From the NCBI GenBank assembly GCA_900763685.1, contig CAAFLF010000023.1:1-7924 (forward strand): DNA of 7,924 nt, given 5' to 3'. The translations under genes were made by a program, and so were the position numbers. Below are positions 1-5,288 of this stretch, one piece after another. Numbering within the stretch: the first letter of the stretch is position 1; each line of letters opens with the position of its first letter. The stretch comes from an uncultured Oscillospiraceae bacterium (GTDB lineage Bacteria > Bacillota > Clostridia > Oscillospirales > Oscillospiraceae). The notes beneath the pieces are model-generated. The model was given only the letters and a program-made list of their open reading frames with translations. It was not told where the DNA came from and ran no database searches.

Positions 1-32
1 CGGGGCGGCGACACTTCGCTCCGAGAGAGGTA

Positions 33-63
33 TTTTTTCCGAAGTACACGCCGCCGGAAAAAA
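33..63. repeat. Imperfectly spaced A/T-rich inverted repeat
   Basis: TTTTTTCCG (33-41) can pair with CGGAAAAAA (55-63) around a 13-base loop. It is the leftmost of five inverted repeats between the window edge and the deoD stop codon. The 1-62 stretch shows no convincing coding content in any frame. The role is unknown; it may be the terminator of a gene beyond the left edge or part of a dispersed intergenic repeat. Confidence 0.4.
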
Positions 64-75
64 TGATTTTTATTC

Positions 76-96
76 TTTCGCGCCTGCGGCGCGAAA
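76..96. repeat. Perfect 9-bp hairpin, terminator-like on the plus strand
   Basis: TTTCGCGCC (76-84), loop TGC, GGCGCGAAA (88-96). On the plus strand it runs into ATTTTGGG, and on the minus strand into GAATAAAAATCATTTTTT. It could therefore end a rightward transcript from outside the window, or act as a second-line terminator for the leftward operon. The pairing is seen directly; termination is inferred. Confidence 0.5.
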
Positions 97-115
97 ATTT
101 TGGGAGACGGACTCG

Positions 116-150
116 AAAACCAGCCCGGAAGCTTGGCTTCCGGGCTGGTT
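116..150 (-). terminator. Intrinsic terminator of the mtnA-deoD operon
   Basis: A perfect 15-bp stem: AACCAGCCCGGAAGC (118-132), loop TTG, and its complement (136-150). Read leftward, the stem ends in GGTTTTCGAG, a short T run that partly overlaps the stem. It lies about 75 bases past the deoD stop and is the strongest stem in the left intergenic region. On the plus strand it is followed by CTTCTTC, so it may work weakly in both directions. Confidence 0.7.
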
Positions 151-174
151 CTTCTTCGGGGGACGGGACTCGCC

Positions 175-215
175 GGCAAGGGTTTTTCCTTGCCAGCGTC
201 GCTTGCCTCGCAAGC
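175..215. repeat. Two small hairpins just past the deoD stop
   Basis: The first hairpin is GGCAAGG (175-181), loop GTTTTT, CCTTGCC (188-194). The second is GCTTGC (201-206), loop CTC, GCAAGC (210-215). The GCAAG/CTTGC core recurs in both. They lie between the deoD stop codon and the 116-150 terminator and could protect the 3' end of the leftward mRNA. The function is inferred only. Confidence 0.45.
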
Positions 216-226
216 GATGCCGCTTG

Positions 227-955
227 TCAGACGGCCTTCCAGGCGGTCTCCAGGGCGATCTCCATCATCTCGTGGAAGGAGTCCTGCCGCTCCTGGGCGG
301 AGAGGGCCTCCCTGGTGAAGATGTGGTCGGAGATGGTGAGGATGGAGAGGGCCCGCTTGCCCAGGCGCTGGGCGGTCCAGTAGAGACCGGCGGTCTCCAT
401 CTCCACCGCCAGGATGCCGAACTTCCGGTAGGTGGCGGCGGCGTCGGGGTTGTCGTTGTAGAACTGGTCGGCGGTGAAGACCTGGCCCACGTCCGCCCGG
501 ACGCCCATGCGCTCCGCCGCCGCCACAGCGTCCCGCAGCAGACCGTAGTCCGCCGTGGCGCAGAGCTGGCCGGGGAAGCGGTACTGGTCCGCGAAGTGGG
601 AGTTGGTGGAGGCGCCCATGGCCACCACCACGTCCCGGACCTTCACGTCCTCGCCGATGCCCCCGGCGGAGCCGATGCGCAGGATGCTCTCCACCCCGTA
701 GAACTGGTAGAGCTCATAGGCGTAGAGCCCGGCGGAGGGCACGCCCATGCCGTGACCCATGACGCTGATCTTCTTGCCCTTATAGGTGCCGGTGTAGCCC
801 AGCATGTTCCGGACGGTGTTGAAGCAGACGGGGTCCTCCAGATAGTGCTCCGCCACGAACTTCGCCCGCAGGGGGTCGCCGGGCATGAGAACGACCTTGG
901 CGATGTCGGCTTCCTCGGCCCGGATGCAGGCGGAGGGGGATTCCTTGATGGCCAT
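227..955 (-). CDS. deoD: DeoD-type (hexameric) purine nucleoside phosphorylase
   Basis: Cytosolic enzyme that splits purine nucleosides with phosphate into free base and (deoxy)ribose-1-phosphate. The 242 residues match the family length (about 235-240). Seen: PGDPLRAK at 25-32 (phosphate-binding Gly and Arg30), Arg49, RIGS at 93-96, VEMETAG at 184-190 (ribose-binding Met186-Glu187), and ISDH at 208-211 with Asp210 and Arg223, the residues that protonate and stabilise the purine. Ungapped alignment from memory with E. coli and Bacillus DeoD puts Cys10 where those enzymes have the N-terminal His that contacts the nucleoside 5'-hydroxyl of the neighbouring subunit. The start is supported by AGGAGG at 965-970, nine bases upstream. 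It lies 48 bases downstream of mtnA with no terminator or clear promoter between, so it is probably co-transcribed. Family assignment is firm; substrate preference (adenosine/inosine versus methylthioadenosine or 5'-deoxyadenosine) is open. Confidence 0.95.
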   Translation of the reverse strand: MAIKESPSACIRAEEADIAKVVLMPGDPLRAKFVAEHYLEDPVCFNTVRNMLGYTGTYKGKKISVMGHGMGVPSAGLYAYELYQFYGVESILRIGSAGGIGEDVKVRDVVVAMGASTNSHFADQYRFPGQLCATADYGLLRDAVAAAERMGVRADVGQVFTADQFYNDNPDAAATYRKFGILAVEMETAGLYWTAQRLGKRALSILTISDHIFTREALSAQERQDSFHEMMEIALETAWKAV

Positions 956-1003
956 GTTACGATTCCTCCTTGTAATTTTTCCGTCGAATATCGCGGTTTG
1001 TTG

Positions 1004-2083
1004 TCAGTTTTTGTCCTTCCCGTCCGCGAAGAGGGCGGCGATGTTCTCGGTGAAGGGGGGATAGCAGATGCCCTTCTCGGTGACGATGCCGGTGAGAAGG
1101 CTATGGTCCGTCACGTCGAAGGCGGGGTTGTAGCACTTGACGCCGGGGAGGGCCATGGGCTTTTCGTACCACATGGTGCGGATCTCGTCCGGGTCCCGCT
1201 CCTCGATGGGGATGTGATCCCCGTCCGGGCAGTTCCGGTCGATGGTGGAGGTGGGCCCCAGGGTGTAGAAGGGGATGCCGTAGTGCTTGGCCAGGATGGC
1301 CACGCCGGAAGTGCCGATCTTGTTGGCGAAGTCGCCGTTGGCGGCGATCCGGTCGCAGCCCACGAAGCAGGCCTGGACCTGCCCGCTCTTCATGACGATG
1401 GAGGCCATGTTGTCGCAGATGAGGGTCACGTCCACCCCCGCCCGGTAGAGCTCATAGCTGGTGAGCCGGGCGCCCTGGAGCAGGGGCCGGGTCTCATCGG
1501 AGAAGACGTGGAATTTCATGCCCCGCTCCGTCCCCAGCAGGATGGGGCCCAGGGCCGTGCCGTAGCGGGAGGTCGCGAGAGGCCCGGCGTTGCAGTGGGT
1601 GAGGATGCCGTCGCCGTCCCGCACCAGCGTCAGGCCGTATTCCGAGATAGCCTTGCACTTCGCGATGTCGTCCTCGTGGATGGCCGCGGCCTCCTGGTAA
1701 AGGGCGTCCAGCACGGCCTCCCGGCCCTCCGGGAGGTGGGCCTTGGCCGCCTCCAGCTGCCTGCCGATGGCCCAGCTGAGGTTCACCGCCGTGGGGCGGG
1801 AGGAGTTGAGGTAAGCCCCGGCTTTCTTCAGTTCCTCATAGAAAGCCTCCCCCTCCCCGGGGATCTCCCGTGCCAGGGCGTACATGCAGTAGCCCGCGCA
1901 GATGCCGATGGCGGGGGCGCCCCGGACCTGCAGCCGCCGGATGGCCTCGTACATCTCCTCCGCCGTGGTGAGGCGGATCTCCCGCTCAATGTTCGGCAGC
2001 AAAGTCTGGTCGATGATCCAGAGGGCCTCGGCCTCCTTGTCGTAGCGGATGTTCTGCACATGGGTGACGTTCCGGATCTCCAT
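1004..2083 (-). CDS. mtnA: S-methyl-5-thioribose-1-phosphate isomerase (MtnA family)
   Basis: Isomerises 5-methylthioribose-1-phosphate to 5-methylthioribulose-1-phosphate in methionine salvage; some relatives also act on 5-deoxyribose-1-phosphate. It belongs to the eIF2B-like isomerase fold. The 359 residues are full length. Seen: RGAPAIG at 54-60 (phosphate binding), HCNAG at 163-167 with catalytic Cys164, ETRP at 197-200, [17 protein letters not shown] at 242-258 with catalytic Asp244 and the Asn254-Lys255 pair, and NPAFDVT at 319-325 followed by the C-terminal ITEKG-like segment. These features fit the methylthioribose-1-phosphate group better than the regulatory eIF2B subunits. The start has AGGAGG at 2091-2096, seven bases upstream. 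It is the first gene of a leftward operon with deoD, which could supply its sugar-1-phosphate. No mtnK, mtnB, mtnD or aldolase gene is in the window, so the following step must be encoded elsewhere. Confidence 0.95.
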   Translation of the reverse strand: MEIRNVTHVQNIRYDKEAEALWIIDQTLLPNIEREIRLTTAEEMYEAIRRLQVRGAPAIGICAGYCMYALAREIPGEGEAFYEELKKAGAYLNSSRPTAVNLSWAIGRQLEAAKAHLPEGREAVLDALYQEAAAIHEDDIAKCKAISEYGLTLVRDGDGILTHCNAGPLATSRYGTALGPILLGTERGMKFHVFSDETRPLLQGARLTSYELYRAGVDVTLICDNMASIVMKSGQVQACFVGCDRIAANGDFANKIGTSGVAILAKHYGIPFYTLGPTSTIDRNCPDGDHIPIEERDPDEIRTMWYEKPMALPGVKCYNPAFDVTDHSLLTGIVTEKGICYPPFTENIAALFADGKDKN

Positions 2084-2100
2084 GGCGCTTCCTCCTTCAT

Positions 2101-2131
2101 CCTCCCGGTGGGAGGGGATTTCTTCCCCTCC
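2101..2131 (-). promoter_or_regulatory. Overlapping dyads in the mtnA start region
   Basis: Two inverted repeats share bases: CCTCCC (2101-2106) with GGGAGG (2110-2115), and GGAGGGGA (2111-2118) with TCCCCTCC (2124-2131). The larger one begins directly downstream of the predicted -10 and spans the likely transcription start, so it is better placed to be a DNA operator than an RNA hairpin. The smaller one would be in the mRNA, just ahead of the mtnA ribosome binding site. The pairing is seen; the function is inferred. Confidence 0.4.
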
Positions 2132-2160
2132 ATCTTATCGGAGCGGCGGGGATTTTGCAA
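2132..2160 (-). promoter_or_regulatory. Sigma-A type promoter for mtnA-deoD
   Basis: Read leftward: -35 TTGCAA (2155-2160), exactly 17 bases, -10 TAAGAT (2132-2137). Each box matches the consensus at four of six positions. It sits between the terminator at 2183-2215 and the mtnA ribosome binding site, giving a leader of about 40 bases. This is the only convincing promoter seen in that gap. Confidence 0.65.
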
Positions 2161-2182
2161 GGGGCAAAGCCGCCCCAATGCC

Positions 2183-2215
2183 AAAAACCGCCCCGCCGCG
2201 AAGGCGGCGGGGCGG
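2183..2215 (-). terminator. Intrinsic terminator after the 89-residue membrane protein
   Basis: A perfect 12-bp G+C-only stem, CCGCCCCGCCGC (2188-2199) with its complement at 2204-2215, around a four-base loop. Read leftward, the stem is followed directly by TTTTTGG (from the A run at 2183-2187). This is a textbook intrinsic terminator, lying about 50 bases past the stop codon at 2263, and it insulates mtnA from the genes upstream. Confidence 0.88.
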
Positions 2216-2262
2216 GAGCGGGGCGCTGGGAGGACGCCCCGAAGGATGTCAATCCTGTTTTC

Positions 2263-2532
2263 TCAGGGATCCGTACCCTCGGAGGGGTTCTCCTCCCGCC
2301 CAGCGGGCGGTTTCCCGTAGTAACAGTGGAGCTCGTGCAGGAGGAAGCCGCCCATGCAGCAGACGCTGAGGATGATCGTCCGCTCGGTCAGGTAGTAGCC
2401 CTGCGCGCCCCGGCAGAAGCCCTCGCTGATGACAAAGGTCGCCAGCAGGTAAAAGGCCGTCCGGCACCCCGGCCTCCGGCGGTAGGACTGGATCCGCTCC
2501 TGGATCCGGTCTTCAAAGGGGAAACTCTCCAT
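2263..2532 (-). CDS. Small two-helix membrane protein, unknown function
   Basis: An 89-residue protein not recognised as a named family. Residues 1-22 are charged (FEDRIQERIQSYRRR), so the N-terminus is probably cytoplasmic. Two hydrophobic segments follow at about 24-40 and 52-68, joined by a short loop with Tyr46, Tyr47 and Glu50. The tail (72-89) is polar and acidic. Four cysteines (23, 40, 58, 59) lie in or near the membrane, with a fifth at 70. The ATG at 2532 is preferred over one 13 codons upstream because AAAGGAG (2539-2545) sits six bases before it and the extension (GPNRGRRKEY) looks like leader sequence. It has its own promoter (2573-2602) and terminator (2183-2215), so it appears to be a single-gene unit. 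That transcription layout supports a real gene; no function can be given. Confidence 0.68.
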   Translation of the reverse strand: MESFPFEDRIQERIQSYRRRPGCRTAFYLLATFVISEGFCRGAQGYYLTERTIILSVCCMGGFLLHELHCYYGKPPAGREENPSEGTDP

Positions 2533-2572
2533 CGTGTACTCCTTTCTCCGTCCTCGGTTCGGTCCTGCCATC

Positions 2573-2602
2573 AGGATACCTTGGCGCTTCCCTATTTGGC
2601 AA
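2573..2602 (-). promoter_or_regulatory. Candidate promoter for the 89-residue membrane protein
   Basis: Read leftward: -35 TTGCCA (2597-2602, five of six matches to consensus), 18 bases, -10 TATCCT (2573-2578, four of six). It lies in the 79-base gap between two minus-strand genes. The predicted transcript would begin about 35 bases before the ATG at 2532, and past the alternative ATG at 2571, which supports the shorter start. Confidence 0.55.
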
Positions 2603-2611
2603 GCGTTTCCG

Positions 2612-2920
2612 CTATCTCTCCCGCCGGAAAAGGGTCCTCAGGGCGAAGCCCAGCCAGAAGAGTGCCGCGATGGCGGCGCAGGCTCCCGCCGCCAGGCCCC
2701 AGTTTCCGCCCCGGACCAGGGGCGCCAGCAGCAGCTCCAGGACCTCCAGCGCCGCCGCCCCCAGGGGCAGCGCCCAGAGGAAGGTCCGCCGGACCTTCCG
2801 GGACCGGACCTGCCCCGCGCAGATGACGCCGAAGGCCAGCGCCAGCAGGATCACCGCCGCGGCCGCTCCCGGCCGCAGCCGCAGCGCCAGCCGCGCCGCC
2901 AGCAGAAAGTTTCCGTTCAT
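2612..2920 (-). CDS. Small three-helix membrane protein, paralogue of the gene upstream
   Basis: A 102-residue, highly hydrophobic protein of no recognised family. Predicted membrane segments lie at about 18-37, 46-66 and 74-97. A basic loop (RSRKVRR, 39-45) and a basic tail (RTLFRRER, 95-102) suggest which ends face the cytoplasm. Its second half aligns by eye with the protein at 2939-3265: a basic residue pair plus RT and LW(A/V)LP, a central acidic residue, a tryptophan near 74, then WLG followed by LFRR. The start has AGGAGG at 2929-2934, eight bases upstream and only a few bases past the stop of the preceding gene, so translation is probably coupled. A 259-residue frame overlaps both genes but has Gly/Ala/Pro-rich shadow composition and lacks these start signals. 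Real gene likely; function unknown. Confidence 0.68.
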   Translation of the reverse strand: MNGNFLLAARLALRLRPGAAAAVILLALAFGVICAGQVRSRKVRRTFLWALPLGAAALEVLELLLAPLVRGGNWGLAAGACAAIAALFWLGFALRTLFRRER

Positions 2921-2938
2921 ACCCTCTCCCTCCTTTCC

Positions 2939-3265
2939 TCAGGCCGCCGCCCGGGGCTTCCGCCGGAAAAGGCCCCCCAGGACATAGCCCAGCCAGAGGG
3001 CCAGGGCCATCGCGGCCAGTCCGTCCAGCGCGAAGGCCAGCTGGACGGGGAGGAACCAGTCCTCCCGGGAATAGGCGGGGGACGCCAGCGCCTCCGCCGC
3101 CAGAGCCAGCGGCGGCAGGACCCACAGCGCCGTCCGGAGCCGCCCCCGGGGCAGTCTCGCCCCCAGGCCGACGCCGAAGAGCAGCGCCACGATGCCCACC
3201 AGCGCCGTTCCGACCGGATCGTTGGCGTAGCTGACCCGCGTGGGCCAAAAGAACCATTCCATCAT
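2939..3265 (-). CDS. Small membrane protein, first of a paralogous pair
   Basis: A 108-residue protein of no recognised family. It begins MMEWFFW and has hydrophobic segments at about 18-37, 45-62 and 72-97. A basic loop (ARLPRGRLR, 36-44) and a basic C-terminus (LFRRKPRAAA) frame them. The basic-loop, LWVLP, Trp70, WLGYVLGGLFRR pattern is shared with the downstream protein at 2612-2920, which points to a tandem duplication. The ATG at 3265 is chosen because AAAGGA (3274-3279) lies eight bases before it; a second ATG follows directly at 3262. An upstream in-frame ATG (3352) is rejected because it precedes the predicted promoter (3306-3334), so it would not be transcribed. It forms a two-gene unit with the downstream paralogue, separated by 18 bases. 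Possible roles such as envelope stress effector or transporter accessory are speculation. Confidence 0.68.
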   Translation of the reverse strand: MMEWFFWPTRVSYANDPVGTALVGIVALLFGVGLGARLPRGRLRTALWVLPPLALAAEALASPAYSREDWFLPVQLAFALDGLAAMALALWLGYVLGGLFRRKPRAAA

Positions 3266-3305
3266 CGTGACCGTCCTTTCTCCGCTTGGTGGTTGGGGTA
3301 CCCTC

Positions 3306-3334
3306 AGTATAGCCTCCCCCGCCCCCGCTGTCCA
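3306..3334 (-). promoter_or_regulatory. Strong sigma-A type promoter for the membrane-protein pair
   Basis: Read leftward: -35 TGGACA (3329-3334), 17 bases, -10 TATACT (3306-3311); each box matches consensus at five of six positions. It is the best promoter in the window by eye. It lies in the 150-base gap after the 3416-4528 gene, so the small membrane proteins need not depend on read-through from the sigma-factor unit. No clear terminator was seen in that gap. Confidence 0.7.
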
Positions 3335-3415
3335 GCAAGCCAGGTTTGTCATTTGGAAAAATCCCCCGCAACTTCAGCGTTACAAGAGGGAAACCGCCCC
3401 GCCGTCCCCCGTTCC

Positions 3416-4528
3416 TTACGCGAAGGCCTCCGGCATGGCGCCCAGGATGTCCTCGCCCTCATACTGGTACCGGGCGGGGTCCAGCCCCTCCCGCAGGCTC
3501 TCCGGCACGTAGGCCTCGTTGCCGTAGACCACGTAGCGCCCGTCGATATGGCCCACGAACCAGTAGACCTCCCGGAGCTCGCTGCCGTGCAGGCTATCCT
3601 GGATGCTCAGGGTATAGGCCCAGAGGTCCCCGTTGATCCGCTCCCGCTCCTTCAGCGAGTAGCTGGTGATCCGGCCGATGGACTCCAAAAAGGCCTCCCG
3701 CAGCTCCTCGTTGGGGAAGCTGGCGTAGCGCCGGGCCGCCGTCTCCGTGCTCAGCCGCATGGACTCGGCATAGGCCCGAAGGGTATCCTCATACTCCGCC
3801 GCCTCCCGCTCCTCGGCGCTCTTGGCAGGAGAGGGTGCGCCCTCCCCCGCCGGGACCACGCTCTCCGCCATCTGAAGGATGGTCTCCCGGTCCAGGTCGC
3901 TGTCCAGGCTGAAGAGGAGGTCCCGCTCCTCATCGAACCAGAGCAGCGTGCTGGCGCCGTTCTCCTCCGTCGTCTCGTAGAAGTCCCCCGGAAGGCCGTT
4001 CACCGTGACCGCCTCATAGGTATACTCATCGCCGGCGATCCAGGTGATCCTGTCCCCGCTCATCCGCCGGTATCCGAAGATCACGCAGCGCGGGCTCTCC
4101 GTCTCCTGATAGACGGCGTCGTAGCGCCCGATGTCCCCGTCATCGATCTCGCTGACCATCGTGAAGCCCTCCGGCACCCAGCCAAGCCGGCAGCGTGGGA
4201 ACTCTGCGGACGCCTCGTCCCCCGTGAAGCGGTAGAGCACCAGGCCCTCCTCCACCGTCCGGATCCACGCCCGCAGGGCGTCTCTCGCCTCCGCGTCCAC
4301 GCTGAGGAACACCCCGCCGGAGACGAGGCACACCAGCAGAAACATGGCCGCCCGCCGCAGGGCGGCGTGGGCATAGGGGTGCTCCGCCCGCCGCCGCAGG
4401 CTCCGCAGCTTACGCCGGAAGGCCGGAGAGGGCGGATAGGCCGCCCGGGGGTCGAAGTCCGCCTCCAGCGCCTCCACAAAGGCCCGGCTGGAATCTCTCG
4501 CCGCTTGCCGCAGCATTTCCTCCGTCAT
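3416..4528 (-). CDS. Membrane-anchored DUF4367-type putative anti-sigma factor with an extra C-terminal domain
   Basis: A 370-residue single-pass membrane protein. Seen: a cytoplasmic N-terminus (1-57) rich in Arg/Lys, one hydrophobic segment at about 59-77, then a long extracytoplasmic part. Residues ~98-225 (LYRFTG, LGWVPEGFTM, DAVYQ, GLPGDFY, LLWFDEERDLLFSLDS) look like a DUF4367 domain, known from proteins encoded beside Clostridia sigma factors. Residues ~240-360 form an additional region with a charged helical stretch (238-300) and an ending YWFVGHIDGRYVVYGNEAYVP that resembles secreted NTF2-like domains; that last match is tentative. Its ATG overlaps the TGA of the sigma gene (ATGA, 4525-4528), with AAGGAG upstream, so the two are translationally coupled. 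Likely role: holds the partner sigma factor at the membrane until an outside signal is sensed. There is no Cys-x2-Cys zinc motif at the N-terminus. Function is inferred from family and context. Confidence 0.82.
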   Translation of the reverse strand: MTEEMLRQAARDSSRAFVEALEADFDPRAAYPPSPAFRRKLRSLRRRAEHPYAHAALRRAAMFLLVCLVSGGVFLSVDAEARDALRAWIRTVEEGLVLYRFTGDEASAEFPRCRLGWVPEGFTMVSEIDDGDIGRYDAVYQETESPRCVIFGYRRMSGDRITWIAGDEYTYEAVTVNGLPGDFYETTEENGASTLLWFDEERDLLFSLDSDLDRETILQMAESVVPAGEGAPSPAKSAEEREAAEYEDTLRAYAESMRLSTETAARRYASFPNEELREAFLESIGRITSYSLKERERINGDLWAYTLSIQDSLHGSELREVYWFVGHIDGRYVVYGNEAYVPESLREGLDPARYQYEGEDILGAMPEAFA

Positions 4529-5040
4529 ACCATTCTCTCCTTTTCATAAAGCGCCTGAAGGTGGTCCTTCGCCTTCCGGTGCAGCCGGGCCGCGGCGTCG
4601 TAGGAGAGGCCCAGCATGGGGCCGATCTCCCTGAGCTCGTAGCCGTGGTAGTACTTGAGCCACAGCACCTGCCGCTCCGCCGCCGGCAGCCGGAGCATAC
4701 ACTCCGCCAGGGAGTCTCCCCCCTGGGGCGGCGTCTCGATGCCCTGCCAGTCCTCCAGCGGCACCGTGGGCCGCCGCCGGCGGCGGCGCAGCTGGTCGAT
4801 GGCCCGGCTCTCAACGATCAAAACGACGTAGGCCTTGGTCTTCGGCGAGACCGCCTCCGAGATTTTTCCGATATTCTTCGCGAGGTACAAAAACGCCTCG
4901 TGAACGGCGTCCTCCGCATCCTCCGGCTGGCGCAGCAGCCGGAAGGCCGTGTGGAACATGAGACCCTGATAGGCCTCGTAGACCTGGACGAATTTGGACT
5001 TCTCCGCCTCCGTCTCAATGCTGGAAAGATAGCTCAGCAC
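4525..5040 (-). CDS. ECF-like sigma-70 family RNA polymerase sigma factor, GTG start
   Basis: A 171-residue two-domain sigma factor that redirects RNA polymerase to its own promoter set. Region 2 spans about 21-90: YEAYQGLMFHTAFRLL, EDAEDAVHEAFLYL, then AYVVLIVESRAIDQLRRRRRR (the -10-binding part, ending in six arginines). Region 4 spans about 116-167: RLPAAERQVLWLKYYHGYEL, IGPMLGLSYDAAARLHRKAK, the helix-turn-helix for the -35. No regions 1.1 or 3 are present, as in ECF factors. GTG at 5040 is taken as start because AGGAGG (5046-5051) lies just upstream and related proteins begin near LSYLSSIETEAEK. An in-frame extension to 5229 runs through the promoter-like sequence and lacks family resemblance. 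The downstream DUF4367 gene overlaps by four bases and is its presumed anti-sigma factor. Confidence 0.92.
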   Translation of the reverse strand: MLSYLSSIETEAEKSKFVQVYEAYQGLMFHTAFRLLRQPEDAEDAVHEAFLYLAKNIGKISEAVSPKTKAYVVLIVESRAIDQLRRRRRRPTVPLEDWQGIETPPQGGDSLAECMLRLPAAERQVLWLKYYHGYELREIGPMLGLSYDAAARLHRKAKDHLQALYEKERMV

Positions 5041-5045
5041 GCGCG

Positions 5046-5051
5046 CCTCCT
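5046..5051 (-). promoter_or_regulatory. Ribosome binding site that fixes the GTG start of the sigma factor
   Basis: AGGAGG read leftward, five bases before GTG at 5040-5038. The spacing is slightly short but the match to the 16S 3' end is full. None of the ATG codons in the in-frame upstream extension is placed as well. Confidence 0.7.
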
Positions 5052-5064
5052 TCTCCCCTCCCGG

Positions 5065-5148
5065 GCCCTTGGGAAGGGCTTTCCTACTCTCTCTAACGCT
5101 CTCCCCCGCCGAAATTGGCGCTCCGGGGGAAATTTTCTCAAAAATTTC
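5065..5148 (-). promoter_or_regulatory. Structured leader of the sigma/DUF4367 operon
   Basis: Two inverted repeats lie between the predicted promoter and the GTG start: GCCCTT (5065-5070)/AAGGGC (5074-5079), and an 8-bp A/T stem GAAATTTT (5129-5136)/AAAATTTC (5141-5148). The leader is over 100 bases, long for this compact region. No known riboswitch class is recognised. Whether these stems regulate anything is inference. Confidence 0.35.
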
Positions 5149-5158
5149 TTCTCCCCCC

Positions 5159-5167
5159 AGCATACCA
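5159..5167 (-). promoter_or_regulatory. Candidate extended -10 promoter for the sigma factor operon
   Basis: Read leftward, TGG followed by TATGCT (5159-5164) gives a TGnTATnnT extended -10. There is no good -35 at 16-18 bases, which is tolerable for an extended -10 promoter. It is placed back to back with the dus promoter. The partner sigma factor might instead drive its own gene; no consensus for it is known here. Confidence 0.4.
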
Positions 5168-5191
5168 CAGGGAAAGCCCCTCAGGGAAGAC

Positions 5192-5220
5192 TTGCGCCGC
5201 CCCGCCGGATATGCTACACT
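5192..5220 (+). promoter_or_regulatory. Promoter for the dihydrouridine synthase operon
   Basis: -35 TTGCGC (5192-5197), 17 bases, -10 TACACT (5215-5220), each four of six to consensus. It gives a leader of about 60 bases that contains a GGCGGG (5242-5247)/CCCGCC (5255-5260) hairpin before the AAAGGAGG ribosome binding site (5272-5279). It may drive all three rightward genes, as no terminator is seen between them. Confidence 0.55.
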
Positions 5221-5288
5221 GAAAGGCACGAAATTTCCCCCGGCGGGAACTTCCCCCGCCCGGGCAGCGTCAAAGGAGGAGGCCCCCT

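Noticed and set aside
100..120. tRNA-like T-arm on the minus strand (TTCGAGTCC next to a stem)
   Set aside because: No matching acceptor, D or anticodon arms could be found around it; the stem is part of the 15-bp terminator.
2084..2131. SAM or other methionine-linked riboswitch ahead of mtnA
   Set aside because: The predicted leader is only about 40 bases, too short for a known SAM riboswitch fold, and no conserved core was recognised.
203..2320. A plus-strand open frame of about 700 codons across deoD and mtnA
   Set aside because: It is antisense to two well-recognised enzymes, has Gly/Val/Asp/His-rich shadow composition and no plausible domain or ribosome binding site. Long antisense frames are expected in G+C-rich DNA.
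2592..3371. A minus-strand frame of 259 codons covering both small membrane genes
   Set aside because: Its product is Gly/Ala/Pro/Arg-rich without domains, while the other two frames each give a hydrophobic protein with a good ribosome binding site and mutual similarity.
5041..5229. N-terminal extension of the ECF-like sigma factor to an ATG at 5229
   Set aside because: The extension passes through promoter-like and hairpin sequence and does not resemble the family, and AGGAGG sits correctly before the GTG at 5040.
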